Source of the DNA: Bradyrhizobium sp. LTSP849
GTDB taxonomy: Bacteria > Pseudomonadota > Alphaproteobacteria > Rhizobiales > Xanthobacteraceae
DNA: 58,161 nt
NCBI RefSeq assembly: GCF_000938255.1
Contig: NZ_JYMR01000009.1
Coordinates: 1-58,161, forward strand
Direction: 5' to 3'
Shown: positions 29,640 to 37,809 of the stretch, piece by piece
Layout of the letters: every line of letters begins with the position of its first letter
Position numbering within the stretch: position 1 is the first letter of the stretch
Program-made: the position numbers and the translations under genes
Notes under the pieces: generated by a model
What the model saw: only the letters and a program-made list of their open reading frames with translations
Told to the model about the DNA's origin: nothing
Databases searched by the model: none

Positions 29640-30743
29640 ATGAGATCCAAATCCGCCAAGACATCCGAAAACCTGCTCGACGAATTGCAGTCTGCGCTCT
29701 CGCACGGCACCGTTGCGCGCCGGGTCGAGACGCTGCGCCGCGTCACCGATCTCTTCATCAACAACGCGGTGGATTATTCCGACGAGCATATCCGGGTGTT
29801 CGACGACGTGTTCCAATGCCTGGTCGATCAGATCGAGACCTCGGCCAGGGCACTGCTGGCCGACCGCCTCGCGCCGATCGGAGCCGCGCCGCCCCAGATC
29901 ATCCGCACGCTTGCGCTTGACGACGTGATCGAGGTCGCCGGCCCCGTGCTGTCGAAGTCGGAGCGGCTGGACGAGACGACCCTGATCGAGATCGCGCGCA
30001 GCAAGAGCCAGGCGCATCTCAGGGCGATCTCGCTGCGGCGGGTGCTTTCGGAGGAGCTGACCGACGTGCTGGTGATGCGCGGCAACGACGAGGTGGTGCA
30101 ATCGACCGCTGCGAACCCGGGCGCGCAGCTCTCCGAAGGAAGTCTGACCGATCTCGTCACCCGCGCCGAGCGCGACGACGACCTCGCCACCTGCATCGGC
30201 CTGCGGCCGGACCTGCCGCGGCATCACTATCTGAGGCTGATTGCGAAGGCTTCCCTAAGCGTGCGCAGGAAGCTCGAGGCGGCCCATCCGGATCTCGCCG
30301 ACGAAGTGTCGAGCGTGGTCCAGGAAGCGGCCCAGCGGATCCGTGCCGCCGCCATGACCAGGCAGACCGAGATGGCGCGTGCTCTGGTGAAATCGCTGCA
30401 CGCCGACGGCCGTCTCAACGAACTACAGGTCACGGCTTTCGCCGAGCAGGGCAAGTTCGACGAGACCAATGCGGGGCTCGCCGCGCTCGCCGGCGTCTCG
30501 GTCGAGACCGCCGAGAACTTGATGATCGAGAGCCGCACCGAGGGCGTGATGATCCTCGCCAAGGTCGCCGGCATGTCATGGCCGAGCGTGCGCGCGATCA
30601 TTGCCATGCGCGAAAAACTCTCCGGCGGCTCGCAGACGGAGATGCTGAAGCAGCGCGATACCTACGAAGCCCTGCGCAGCTCCACAGCGCAGCAGGTGCT
30701 GCGCTTCCACCGCATGCAGCAGGGCGCGACGCCGGCGGCCTGA
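29640..30743 (+). CDS. DUF2336 domain protein
   Basis: A 367-residue soluble protein, nearly all helical, with the DUF2336 pattern common in Bradyrhizobium and Caulobacter relatives: ARRVETLRRVTDLFI near the N-terminus, then ISLRRVLSEELTDVLVMRGNDEVV, then a C-terminal helical half. The function is unknown; HEAT-like packing and a protein-binding role are inferred. It starts at ATG 29640 after AGGACAGGG, 63 bases after the diguanylate cyclase, so the two may share a transcript. Confidence 0.85.
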   Translation: MRSKSAKTSENLLDELQSALSHGTVARRVETLRRVTDLFINNAVDYSDEHIRVFDDVFQCLVDQIETSARALLADRLAPIGAAPPQIIRTLALDDVIEVAGPVLSKSERLDETTLIEIARSKSQAHLRAISLRRVLSEELTDVLVMRGNDEVVQSTAANPGAQLSEGSLTDLVTRAERDDDLATCIGLRPDLPRHHYLRLIAKASLSVRRKLEAAHPDLADEVSSVVQEAAQRIRAAAMTRQTEMARALVKSLHADGRLNELQVTAFAEQGKFDETNAGLAALAGVSVETAENLMIESRTEGVMILAKVAGMSWPSVRAIIAMREKLSGGSQTEMLKQRDTYEALRSSTAQQVLRFHRMQQGATPAA

Positions 30744-30755
30744 CGGCCGTCACCG

Positions 30756-32960
30756 TCATGTGTCGGGCATGCGATGCAGCAGCTTGTCGAGCGTGATCGG
30801 GTAGTCACGTACGCGTATCCCGGTCGCGTTGTAGATGGCGTTGGCGAGCGCCGCAGCGACGCCGCATAGCCCGAGCTCACCGATCCCCTTCGCCTTCATC
30901 GGCGAAGACATCGGATCCGTTTCGTCCAGGAAGATCGTGTCCTGGTGCGGGATGTCGGCATGAACCGGGACCTCGTAGCCGGCGAGATCATGGTTGACGA
31001 AGAAACCGGTGCGCTTGTCCACCGCCAGCTCTTCCATCAGCGCCGCGCCGACGCCCATCGTCATTGCGCCGATCACCTGGCTGCGCGCCGTCTTCGGATT
31101 GAGGACGCGGCCTGCGGCACAGACGGCGAGCATGCGGCGGACACGGATCTCTGCCGTCGCCACGTCGACGCCGAGCTCGACGAAATGAGCGCCAAACGTG
31201 GATTGCTGATGCGTCTTGGCGAGATCGCCATACTCGATCGAATCCTCCGCCATGAGCTCGCTGTCCGACGCCGCCTGTCCCAGCGGGACGCTTCGGTTAC
31301 CCGAGGACACTTGCCCGTCCAAAAACGCGACGTCAGCGGAATTGAAGCCGAGCTTCTGTGCCACCGCCTCACGCAGCTTGACGCAGGCAGCGTAGACACC
31401 CGAGGTCGAATTGTTCGCACCGAACTGCCCGCCGGAGCCGGCGGATACGGGGAAGCTGGAATCGCCGAGGCGCACCACGACCTTTTCAAGTGGCAGCCCC
31501 ATCATCTCTGCCGCGGTCTGGGCGATGATGGTGTAGCTGCCGGTTCCGATGTCCGTCATATCGGTCTCGACGGTCACGGTCCCGCTTCTGTCGAGACGAA
31601 CGCGCGCACCCGACTTCATCAGAAGGTTGTTGCGGAACGCGGCAGCCATACCCATGCCGACCAGCCAGCGGCCTTCCCGCCGCTTGCCGGGCTCGGCATT
31701 TCGCGCGCTCCACCCGAAGCGTTCCGCACCGGTCTTCATGCACGCGACGAGCTGCCGCTGCGAGAAGGGACGGCTCGGATGTTCGGGATCGACCTGGGTG
31801 TCGTTGCGTGCGCGGAATTCGACGGGATCGAGATTCAGCCGCTCCGCCATCTCGTCCATGGCGATCTCCAACGCCATCATGCCGGGCGCCTCGCCCGGCG
31901 CACGCATGGCGTTACCCTCGGGGAGATCCAGCATGGCGAGGCGCAGCGCCGTCATCCGGTTCTCGCCGGCATAGAGCAGACGGGTCTGCTGAACCGCTGT
32001 CTCCGGCCTGCCTTCCGGCAAGTTACCCGACCAGCTCTCATGTCCGATCGCGGTGATCTTGCCGTCCCTGTCAGCACCGATGCGAATGCGCTGGATCGTC
32101 GCCGGACGATGCGTCGTGTTGTTGAACATCAGCGGCCGCTGCATGGCGACCTTGACCGGACGGTTGGCCGCGCGGGCACCCAATGCTGCGAGGATCGCGT
32201 CTGAACGGAGGAACAGCTTTCCTCCGAACCCTCCTCCGATGAACGGTGAAATGAGACGAACATTGTCTTTCGGCAGACCCAGCGTCTTGGCGACATCGCC
32301 GGTCGTCCAAGCGATCATCTGATTGGAGGTCCACAGCGTCAGCTTGTCGTCATCCCAGGCCACCATCGACGCATGCGGCTCCATCATCGCATGGGCCTGA
32401 TCCGGGGTGGTGTAGGTCGCATCGAGTTGCACCGGTGCAGCCGCGAAGGCGCCCGGAAAATCACCGACACTGGTGTCCGGCTGGTCGTCGCCGCGGCCGC
32501 GAGGTTTTGCGGCGCCATCCCGTCCGGCGGACAGGTCGAACGCCCCCGTGGTCGCGCTGTAGCTGACCTGGACAAGCTGGGCGGCGGCGCGGGCCTGTTC
32601 AAAAGTTTCCGCAACAACGACCGCGACGGCCTGGTGATAGTGGTCGATCTCGGGGCCGCCGAGCAGCTTCGCCGTGTTGTAATTGCCCTTGCCGAGCTTG
32701 CCGGCATTTTCCGCGGTGACGATCGCGATCACGCCAGGCGCGACCTTGGCGCGAGACAGATCCATCGATGCAATCCGGCCCTTGGCGATGGCAGCACCGA
32801 CAATATAGCCGTAGGCAGGGCTTGAGACGACGTCGTGCCACTCATAGGCGTAGGTTGCCCTCCCCGTCGTCTTGAGAGGACCGTCGATCCTGCTGGTCGC
32901 ATGCCCGATGATCTTGAGCTGATCGATCGGATTGGTGGTTGCGGGCGTATCGAATTTCAT
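30756..32960 (-). CDS. paoC: Aldehyde oxidoreductase, molybdopterin-binding subunit (PaoC type)
   Basis: A 734-residue large subunit of the xanthine oxidase family. It has a conserved GGGFGGKLFLRSDAI segment in the molybdopterin-binding domain, APGEAPGMMALEIAMDEMAE, and the catalytic Glu in KGIGELGLCG at about residue 695, which activates the molybdenum-bound water. It is the last gene of the three-gene operon paoA-paoB-paoC and begins 3 bases after the preceding stop. E. coli PaoABC oxidises aromatic aldehydes in the periplasm with molybdopterin cytosine dinucleotide. I see no paoD-like chaperone gene within the window. Confidence 0.92.
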   Translation of the reverse strand: MKFDTPATTNPIDQLKIIGHATSRIDGPLKTTGRATYAYEWHDVVSSPAYGYIVGAAIAKGRIASMDLSRAKVAPGVIAIVTAENAGKLGKGNYNTAKLLGGPEIDHYHQAVAVVVAETFEQARAAAQLVQVSYSATTGAFDLSAGRDGAAKPRGRGDDQPDTSVGDFPGAFAAAPVQLDATYTTPDQAHAMMEPHASMVAWDDDKLTLWTSNQMIAWTTGDVAKTLGLPKDNVRLISPFIGGGFGGKLFLRSDAILAALGARAANRPVKVAMQRPLMFNNTTHRPATIQRIRIGADRDGKITAIGHESWSGNLPEGRPETAVQQTRLLYAGENRMTALRLAMLDLPEGNAMRAPGEAPGMMALEIAMDEMAERLNLDPVEFRARNDTQVDPEHPSRPFSQRQLVACMKTGAERFGWSARNAEPGKRREGRWLVGMGMAAAFRNNLLMKSGARVRLDRSGTVTVETDMTDIGTGSYTIIAQTAAEMMGLPLEKVVVRLGDSSFPVSAGSGGQFGANNSTSGVYAACVKLREAVAQKLGFNSADVAFLDGQVSSGNRSVPLGQAASDSELMAEDSIEYGDLAKTHQQSTFGAHFVELGVDVATAEIRVRRMLAVCAAGRVLNPKTARSQVIGAMTMGVGAALMEELAVDKRTGFFVNHDLAGYEVPVHADIPHQDTIFLDETDPMSSPMKAKGIGELGLCGVAAALANAIYNATGIRVRDYPITLDKLLHRMPDT

Positions 32961-32963
32961 GGC

Positions 32964-33914
32964 TCAACCCTTCGCGTCGGTGAGCACGGCGGCGAGCGTA
33001 CGCTCGACCAATGCCAGCTTGAATGCATTGTCTCGGGTCGGCCTGGCACCGTCGAGCAGACGTGAGGCGACGGCCTTGGCGCCGCGTTGCATCTCGGCTT
33101 CGGCCGCCTCGACCCGCCAGGGCTTGTGAGCGATGCCGCCGACGGCAACGCGCCCCGTTCCATCGCGCTGAACGATTGCCCCGACCGAGACCAATGCGAA
33201 CGCGTAGGAGGCGCGGTCACGCACTTTGCGATAAATATGCGTTCCGCCAACGGGCTTCGGAAGCGTCACGGATGTGATCAACTCGCCGGCCGCAAGCGTC
33301 GTCTCGATATGCGGCGTGTCTCCCGGCAGACGGTGAAGATCGGCGATCGGGATATTTCGGGTCGTACCGTCCGAACGAACCGTCTGGACGCTCGCATCGA
33401 GCGCGCGCATCGCGATCGCCATGTCGCTCGGATGCGTCGCGATGCAGGCGTCGCTCGAGCCGATGACCGCATGCTGGCGGGTCACGCCGCCGATAGCAGC
33501 ACAGCCGCTGCCGGGATTGCGTTTGTTGCACGGCTGATTGGTGTCATAGAAATACGGGCAACGCGTCCGTTGCAGCAGATTGCCGGCGGTGGTCGCCTTG
33601 TTGCGCAACTGGCCCGACGCACCCGCAAGCAGCGCGCGTGACAGCAGGCCATAATCACGACGAACCCGCTCGTCGGCAGCCAAGGTCGTGTTGCGGACCA
33701 GCGCGCCGATGCACAGGCCGCCCTCGGGCGTCGGTTCGATCTTGTCGAAGCCCAGGCCGTTGACGTCGATCAGATGAGCCGGCGTCTCGATCTCAAGCTT
33801 CATGAGGTCGAGCAGATTGGTGCCACCGGCGATGAATTTCGCGTTAGTGGTCCTGACGGCCGCAGAAGCCGCCGCCGCAGGCGAATTCGCTTTCTCATAG
33901 GTAAATGACTTCAT
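32964..33914 (-). CDS. paoB: Aldehyde oxidoreductase, FAD-binding subunit (PaoB type)
   Basis: A 316-residue flavin subunit. [14 protein letters not shown] (residues 27-40) is the FAD-binding loop. A cysteine set, Cys119, Cys129 and Cys138 ([13 protein letters not shown]...GSGC), with Cys157 after it, fits the extra [4Fe-4S] cluster seen in PaoB and 4-hydroxybenzoyl-CoA reductase, but not in classical xanthine dehydrogenases. It passes electrons from the iron-sulfur subunit. It overlaps paoA by four bases. Confidence 0.93.
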   Translation of the reverse strand: MKSFTYEKANSPAAAASAAVRTTNAKFIAGGTNLLDLMKLEIETPAHLIDVNGLGFDKIEPTPEGGLCIGALVRNTTLAADERVRRDYGLLSRALLAGASGQLRNKATTAGNLLQRTRCPYFYDTNQPCNKRNPGSGCAAIGGVTRQHAVIGSSDACIATHPSDMAIAMRALDASVQTVRSDGTTRNIPIADLHRLPGDTPHIETTLAAGELITSVTLPKPVGGTHIYRKVRDRASYAFALVSVGAIVQRDGTGRVAVGGIAHKPWRVEAAEAEMQRGAKAVASRLLDGARPTRDNAFKLALVERTLAAVLTDAKG

Positions 33915-34567
33915 GCGGGCCTCCCAGCAACCTCGGTGATTGCCTCAGCGATGTTGGAATAGGCGCCGCAACGGCAGATGTTTCCGCTCATGCGCTCGCG
34001 CAGTTCGTCGTTCGTCAATTGCGGCACTGCGTTGAGGTCACCCGTAACGTGACTGGGAATGCCGGCTTTGATCTCGTCGAGCACGGCCACGGCCGAACAG
34101 ATCTGTCCTGGCGTGCAATAGCCGCACTGAAAGCCATCGTGCTTGACGAAGGCGGTCTGCATCGGATGCATATGCTCCGGCGTCCCAAGCCCTTCGATCG
34201 TGGTGACGCTGTCACCCTCGTGCATGACCGCCAATGTCAGGCATGAATTAATGCGCTGCCCGCCGACGATCACGGTGCAGGCACCGCATTGGCCGTGGTC
34301 ACAGCCCTTCTTGGTGCCGGTGAGATGGAGATGTTCGCGCAGCGCGTCGAGGAGCGTGGTCCGGGTGTCCAGCTTCAGGGCGCGGATCTCGCCATTGACG
34401 TTGAAGGACACCGTCGCCATCGCGGGCGGTTCCTCCGCATCGGCGGCAGATCCGGTGGCGGAATTCTGAGCCTGGGCGGAGCGTGACGCAGCGCCGATCG
34501 CGACCGACGTGGCGGTTCCGATCAGAAGGTTCCGCCGCGACATTTCGAATGCGCTGGGTTTTCGCAT
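33911..34567 (-). CDS. paoA: Aldehyde oxidoreductase, [2Fe-2S] subunit with TAT signal (PaoA type)
   Basis: A 218-residue small subunit. [20 protein letters not shown] is a twin-arginine signal, which would carry the folded complex to the periplasm. [12 protein letters not shown] is the plant-ferredoxin type cluster site. The second cluster lies in the all-helical domain, CGYCTPGQ and [12 protein letters not shown]. It is the first gene of the operon, overlapping paoB by ATGA. The chaperone-assisted export route is inferred from E. coli PaoABC. Confidence 0.94.
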   Translation of the reverse strand: MRKPSAFEMSRRNLLIGTATSVAIGAASRSAQAQNSATGSAADAEEPPAMATVSFNVNGEIRALKLDTRTTLLDALREHLHLTGTKKGCDHGQCGACTVIVGGQRINSCLTLAVMHEGDSVTTIEGLGTPEHMHPMQTAFVKHDGFQCGYCTPGQICSAVAVLDEIKAGIPSHVTGDLNAVPQLTNDELRERMSGNICRCGAYSNIAEAITEVAGRPA

Positions 34568-34760
34568 GGTTGGGCATATCCCTCGCTACAGCAGCGTCCA
34601 ACGACGCTCTGGATAGAAGTCGTCCAACCGAAGTTAGTTTCTAGCCGCGAACGGGATTAGTCCTTCACAATGGCATGAACTTATATGCGCCATTCATGAA
34701 TGCGACCGTGGCCGGCGCACTGAGCGCGGATGCGGAGGTTACGCTGATGGCAAATCTGCC

Positions 34761-35399
34761 CTAGTAACGCAGCGCTTTTGAGCCAACGGCGGCGCCGATC
34801 GCGGTCACGACCGCAGTCGCGATCGTGTACCAGGTCGCGACGAACAGCGGCGAGTCATCCGTGCAGTGCGACGCATAGAGCGTCGCGGCGAGCCCGGCCG
34901 ACAGCAGGCCGGCAAGCGCGCCGGCAAGCACCGGCCGCGACGGCGCGCCATGGCGCAGTCCGAACAGTGCGCCCGCGAGCAGCGGCAGCGACATCGCGGG
35001 GATCGCCAACATGCACCACCGCGAGTTCTTGCCGACGAGCCGCATCGTCATCGGCATGGCCGGCGCCATCATCGCTTCGCTGCCAATCGCAACCGCAAGC
35101 AGTCCGACGGGGAGCAGCAGAAGCCAGCCCCAGCCGCGCATCAAGGCTTCAGGCCGCGACAGATGCAGGCTGACGATGATCGCGGGGATCGCGAGCGACA
35201 GCGTGACCGCGAACTTCATGTCGAAAAACGGATTATGCATCGCCGTCATCACATCGGGCCGAACGCCGAGGAACGTCGCGAAGATCAGGATGGACAAGGG
35301 GGCTGCCACCAACAGCGCCATGGTCAACATCGCACCGACGCGCGGGGCGCGGTGGGGGTTGTCGGCCGCAAGCGTGCGAATGAGTTGATCGGTATCCAT
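34761..35399 (-). CDS. NrsF family anti-sigma factor (DUF1109)
   Basis: A 212-residue protein with about six membrane helices, the size and layout of NrsF. The short cytoplasmic N-terminus (MDTDQLIRTLAADNPHRAPRVG) precedes the first helix, and the loops contain a Cys in the SRWCMLAIPAMSLPLLAG region and an SHCTDDSPLF near the end. Family members bind their ECF sigma factor through the N-terminal part. It begins 2 bases after the sigma gene, so the two form an operon. Zinc or redox sensing through the cysteines is inferred from relatives. Confidence 0.9.
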   Translation of the reverse strand: MDTDQLIRTLAADNPHRAPRVGAMLTMALLVAAPLSILIFATFLGVRPDVMTAMHNPFFDMKFAVTLSLAIPAIIVSLHLSRPEALMRGWGWLLLLPVGLLAVAIGSEAMMAPAMPMTMRLVGKNSRWCMLAIPAMSLPLLAGALFGLRHGAPSRPVLAGALAGLLSAGLAATLYASHCTDDSPLFVATWYTIATAVVTAIGAAVGSKALRY

Positions 35400-35401
35400 G
35401 A

Positions 35402-35947
35402 CTAGTGGTCCCGTAGTTTGGCAGTGAGGGCCGCAAGGCCCCGATGCAGCGCGACCCGCACCGCACCTTCGCTCATCGAAAATTTCGTCGCCGTATCCTT
35501 GATCGAGGCGCTGTCGACCGCGATCGACTGCAACACGTCGCGCTGGCGCTGCGGCAAGGTGTTGAGCTGTGCGGTGACCTCGCCCGTGGAGGCCGTCTCC
35601 TGCGGCGCCTCGCCCGGCAGGGTCTCGGCGAAATCGTCGATGTTGACGAAGACGCGCCTGCCGCGCCGCCTCAGCGCATCGATCAGCTTGTTGCGGCCGA
35701 TCGCGAACAGCCAGGGGGCGAAGGGCGCTTCGCTGTCCCAGGTGTGCCGCTTCAGATGCACCGCCAACAAAATCTCCTGCACGATATCCTCGGCTTGATC
35801 GGGAGGTTGCCCGGCCCGCGCCAGGCCACGCCTCGCGGCAGCGCGCAGCACCGGTGTGACCGCCTTCAACAGGCGATGATACGCCGCATCATCGCCTGCC
35901 ATGGCCGACCGCATCAGGTCGGTCCACTCGTCCTCACGTCCGCGCAC
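35402..35947 (-). CDS. ECF RNA polymerase sigma factor (SigF/NrsF-linked type)
   Basis: A 181-residue ECF sigma factor. Region 2 is EDIVQEILLAVHLKRHTWDS and APWLFAIGRNKLIDALRRRGRR. Region 4 is LPQRQRDVLQSIAVDSASIKD and TATKFSMSEGAVRVALHRGLAAL. It is the only sigma gene in this half of the window, and the next gene is its NrsF-type anti-sigma factor. A candidate self-promoter (GTAAC-N16-CGAA) lies just upstream. The regulon is not visible in the window. Confidence 0.94.
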   Translation of the reverse strand: MRGREDEWTDLMRSAMAGDDAAYHRLLKAVTPVLRAAARRGLARAGQPPDQAEDIVQEILLAVHLKRHTWDSEAPFAPWLFAIGRNKLIDALRRRGRRVFVNIDDFAETLPGEAPQETASTGEVTAQLNTLPQRQRDVLQSIAVDSASIKDTATKFSMSEGAVRVALHRGLAALTAKLRDH

Positions 35948-35967
35948 GCGCGCCCCTCACCATGCAA

Positions 35968-35992
35968 TTCGGCCGCTCTGTCAGTTTGTTAC
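35968..35992 (-). promoter_or_regulatory. Candidate ECF (SigF-type) promoter upstream of the sigma gene
   Basis: On the minus strand GTAAC (35992-35988) and CGAA (35971-35968) are separated by exactly 16 bases, 21 bases before the start codon of the sigma gene. Sigma factors linked to NrsF, such as Caulobacter SigF, use GTAACC-N16-CGAA-like elements. The fit and placement suggest self-activation of the sigma/NrsF operon. It is found by eye, without a background count. Confidence 0.55.
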
Positions 35993-36236
35993 ACCGGCAC
36001 TCGCCTCATCACGAAATCGTGATCGACGTCAGACCCGGCATTCGATGCAGCCGCAAAAACCCGCGAGCGCTCATAACACCGATCGACCGGCCCTGCACCC
36101 GGCTGCCCGGGCCGCCCGACGGGTTTGCCGCGTTTTTGCCCGGTCTAGCCCGAAGATTCCCATTTTTTGCCCCGTTGTCGTCATGGGCCGGGGTCTCTGT
36201 TCGCTCCGGGACGGGTGAATTGGGGAGATCGTCAAC

Positions 36237-36914
36237 ATGATGAAAGCCAGCGGGCGCGCGGCATTGGTTGCTCTGACCGGACTATTCCTGCTGTTCGGAG
36301 GTGCCGCACAGGCCGCGCCGAGCGCGAGCGCAAGCTCAAAACCGGACAGCGCGAGCAAGCAAGCCGATGCGGTCAAGCCGAGCCAGCAGCGGCGCCACTA
36401 CTCTCACCGCCGCACCAGCAGCAAGACCGCGCAGAAATCCGACGACAAGGCCGACAAGAAGGACGCCGCGCCGCAGACCGACGAGCCCAAGGCTGGCAAA
36501 GAGGCCGGCAATGACGTGCCGGCCTCGAGCCAGATGCCGCCGGACGTCGCCAACGCCAATGCGCAGCTCGCCGCGGCCGACACGCCGACCGCCGCAGCGG
36601 CCAGCGCATTGACCGGCCGCGCCAACGACAATGTGCAGGCAGCAGCCGATAATACCGCTGCCGCCCCCGGTGCCGAGACCCAGGTCGTCCCTCCCGACCA
36701 GCTCAACGACATCGATCGCGCCCTGCAACAGGACAACCCGCCCGCGCAGAAGGCGGTGGTGGCCGCAACCGACGCGCAGCCGCGTCCGGCGCCGGTGATG
36801 GCAAGCAGCCAGCCGAACTCGGCCTGGGACCAGAGCTCCCTGATCGGCAAGATCTTCATCGGCGTCGGCACGCTGCTGACGCTGGCCTCTGCCGCACGCA
36901 TGTTCATGGCCTGA
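36237..36914 (+). CDS. Exported low-complexity protein with C-terminal membrane helix
   Basis: A 225-residue protein. A Sec-type signal (LVALTGLFLLFGGAAQAAP) starts it. The middle is Ala/Pro/Lys/Asp rich and probably disordered (KTAQKSDDKADKKDAAPQTD and similar). A hydrophobic segment closes it (SLIGKIFIGVGTLLTLASAARMFMA), so the protein may be anchored at both ends. I do not recognise a family. ATG 36237 follows GGGGAG at good spacing. It is divergent from the NrsF-linked sigma operon. Confidence 0.7.
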   Translation: MMKASGRAALVALTGLFLLFGGAAQAAPSASASSKPDSASKQADAVKPSQQRRHYSHRRTSSKTAQKSDDKADKKDAAPQTDEPKAGKEAGNDVPASSQMPPDVANANAQLAAADTPTAAAASALTGRANDNVQAAADNTAAAPGAETQVVPPDQLNDIDRALQQDNPPAQKAVVAATDAQPRPAPVMASSQPNSAWDQSSLIGKIFIGVGTLLTLASAARMFMA

Positions 36915-37024
36915 GGCCCCTGCCCGGGACGCGCATCTCGCCGCGCGTTCCGGCGGCCTTTGGCCCTTGAAGCCCACCCCGCCAGCGGGCAGATTGCCCG
37001 CTCAATCAAAAGCGTGGGTGGAGC

Positions 37025-37804
37025 ATGAGCACGTTCGAACACATCATCGTCGAAAGCAAAGGCGCGGTCGGCATCATCAAGCTGAACCGGCCGAAGCTGC
37101 TCAATGCGCTTTCCTTCGGCGTCTTCCGCGAGATCGCGGCCGCCGTCGACGACCTCGAGGCCGATGACGCCATCGGCTGCATCGTCGTGACCGGCAGCGA
37201 GAAGGCCTTTGCCGCCGGCGCCGACATCAAGGAGATGCAGCCGAAGGGCTTCATCGACATGTTCTCCGAGGATTTTGCCGCGATCGGCGGCGACCGCGTC
37301 GCGCGCTGCCGCAAGCCGACCATTGCCGCGGTCGCGGGCTATGCGCTGGGCGGCGGCTGCGAGCTCGCCATGATGTGCGATTTCATCATCGCCGCCGACA
37401 CAGCCAAGTTCGGCCAGCCCGAGATCACGCTCGGCACCATTCCCGGCATCGGCGGCACCCAGCGCCTGACGCGCGCGATCGGCAAGTCCAAGGCGATGGA
37501 TCTCTGCCTCACCGGCCGCATGATGGACGCAGCCGAAGCCGAGCGCTCGGGCCTCGTCAGCCGCATCGTGCCCGCCGACAAGTTGATGGACGAGGTGATG
37601 GCGGCGGCCGACAAGATCGCGGCGATGTCGCGGCCCGCGGTTGCGATGGCGAAGGAAGCGGTCAACCGCGCCTTCGAGACCACGCTCGCCGAAGGCATGA
37701 GCGTCGAGCGCAATTTGTTCCACTCGACCTTCGCGCTCGAAGACCGCTCCGAGGGCATGGCGGCGTTCATCGAGAAGCGCAAGCCGGTGAACAAGAACCG
37801 GTAG
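37025..37804 (+). CDS. Enoyl-CoA hydratase (crotonase family)
   Basis: A 259-residue crotonase-fold protein. The oxyanion-hole segments are [10 protein letters not shown] (62-71) and [14 protein letters not shown] (106-119). Both catalytic glutamates of short-chain enoyl-CoA hydratase are present: Glu113 and Glu133 ([18 protein letters not shown]). It adds water to trans-2-enoyl-CoA in beta-oxidation or amino acid breakdown. It is convergent with an acetyl-CoA hydrolase/transferase gene, with a 5-base gap. Confidence 0.94.
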   Translation: MSTFEHIIVESKGAVGIIKLNRPKLLNALSFGVFREIAAAVDDLEADDAIGCIVVTGSEKAFAAGADIKEMQPKGFIDMFSEDFAAIGGDRVARCRKPTIAAVAGYALGGGCELAMMCDFIIAADTAKFGQPEITLGTIPGIGGTQRLTRAIGKSKAMDLCLTGRMMDAAEAERSGLVSRIVPADKLMDEVMAAADKIAAMSRPAVAMAKEAVNRAFETTLAEGMSVERNLFHSTFALEDRSEGMAAFIEKRKPVNKNR

Positions 37805-37809
37805 GGTCG

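Noticed and set aside
28233..30227. 664-codon minus-strand frame opposite the diguanylate cyclase
   Set aside because: It overlaps a clear GGDEF gene and a DUF2336 gene, and shows only low-complexity charged sequence.
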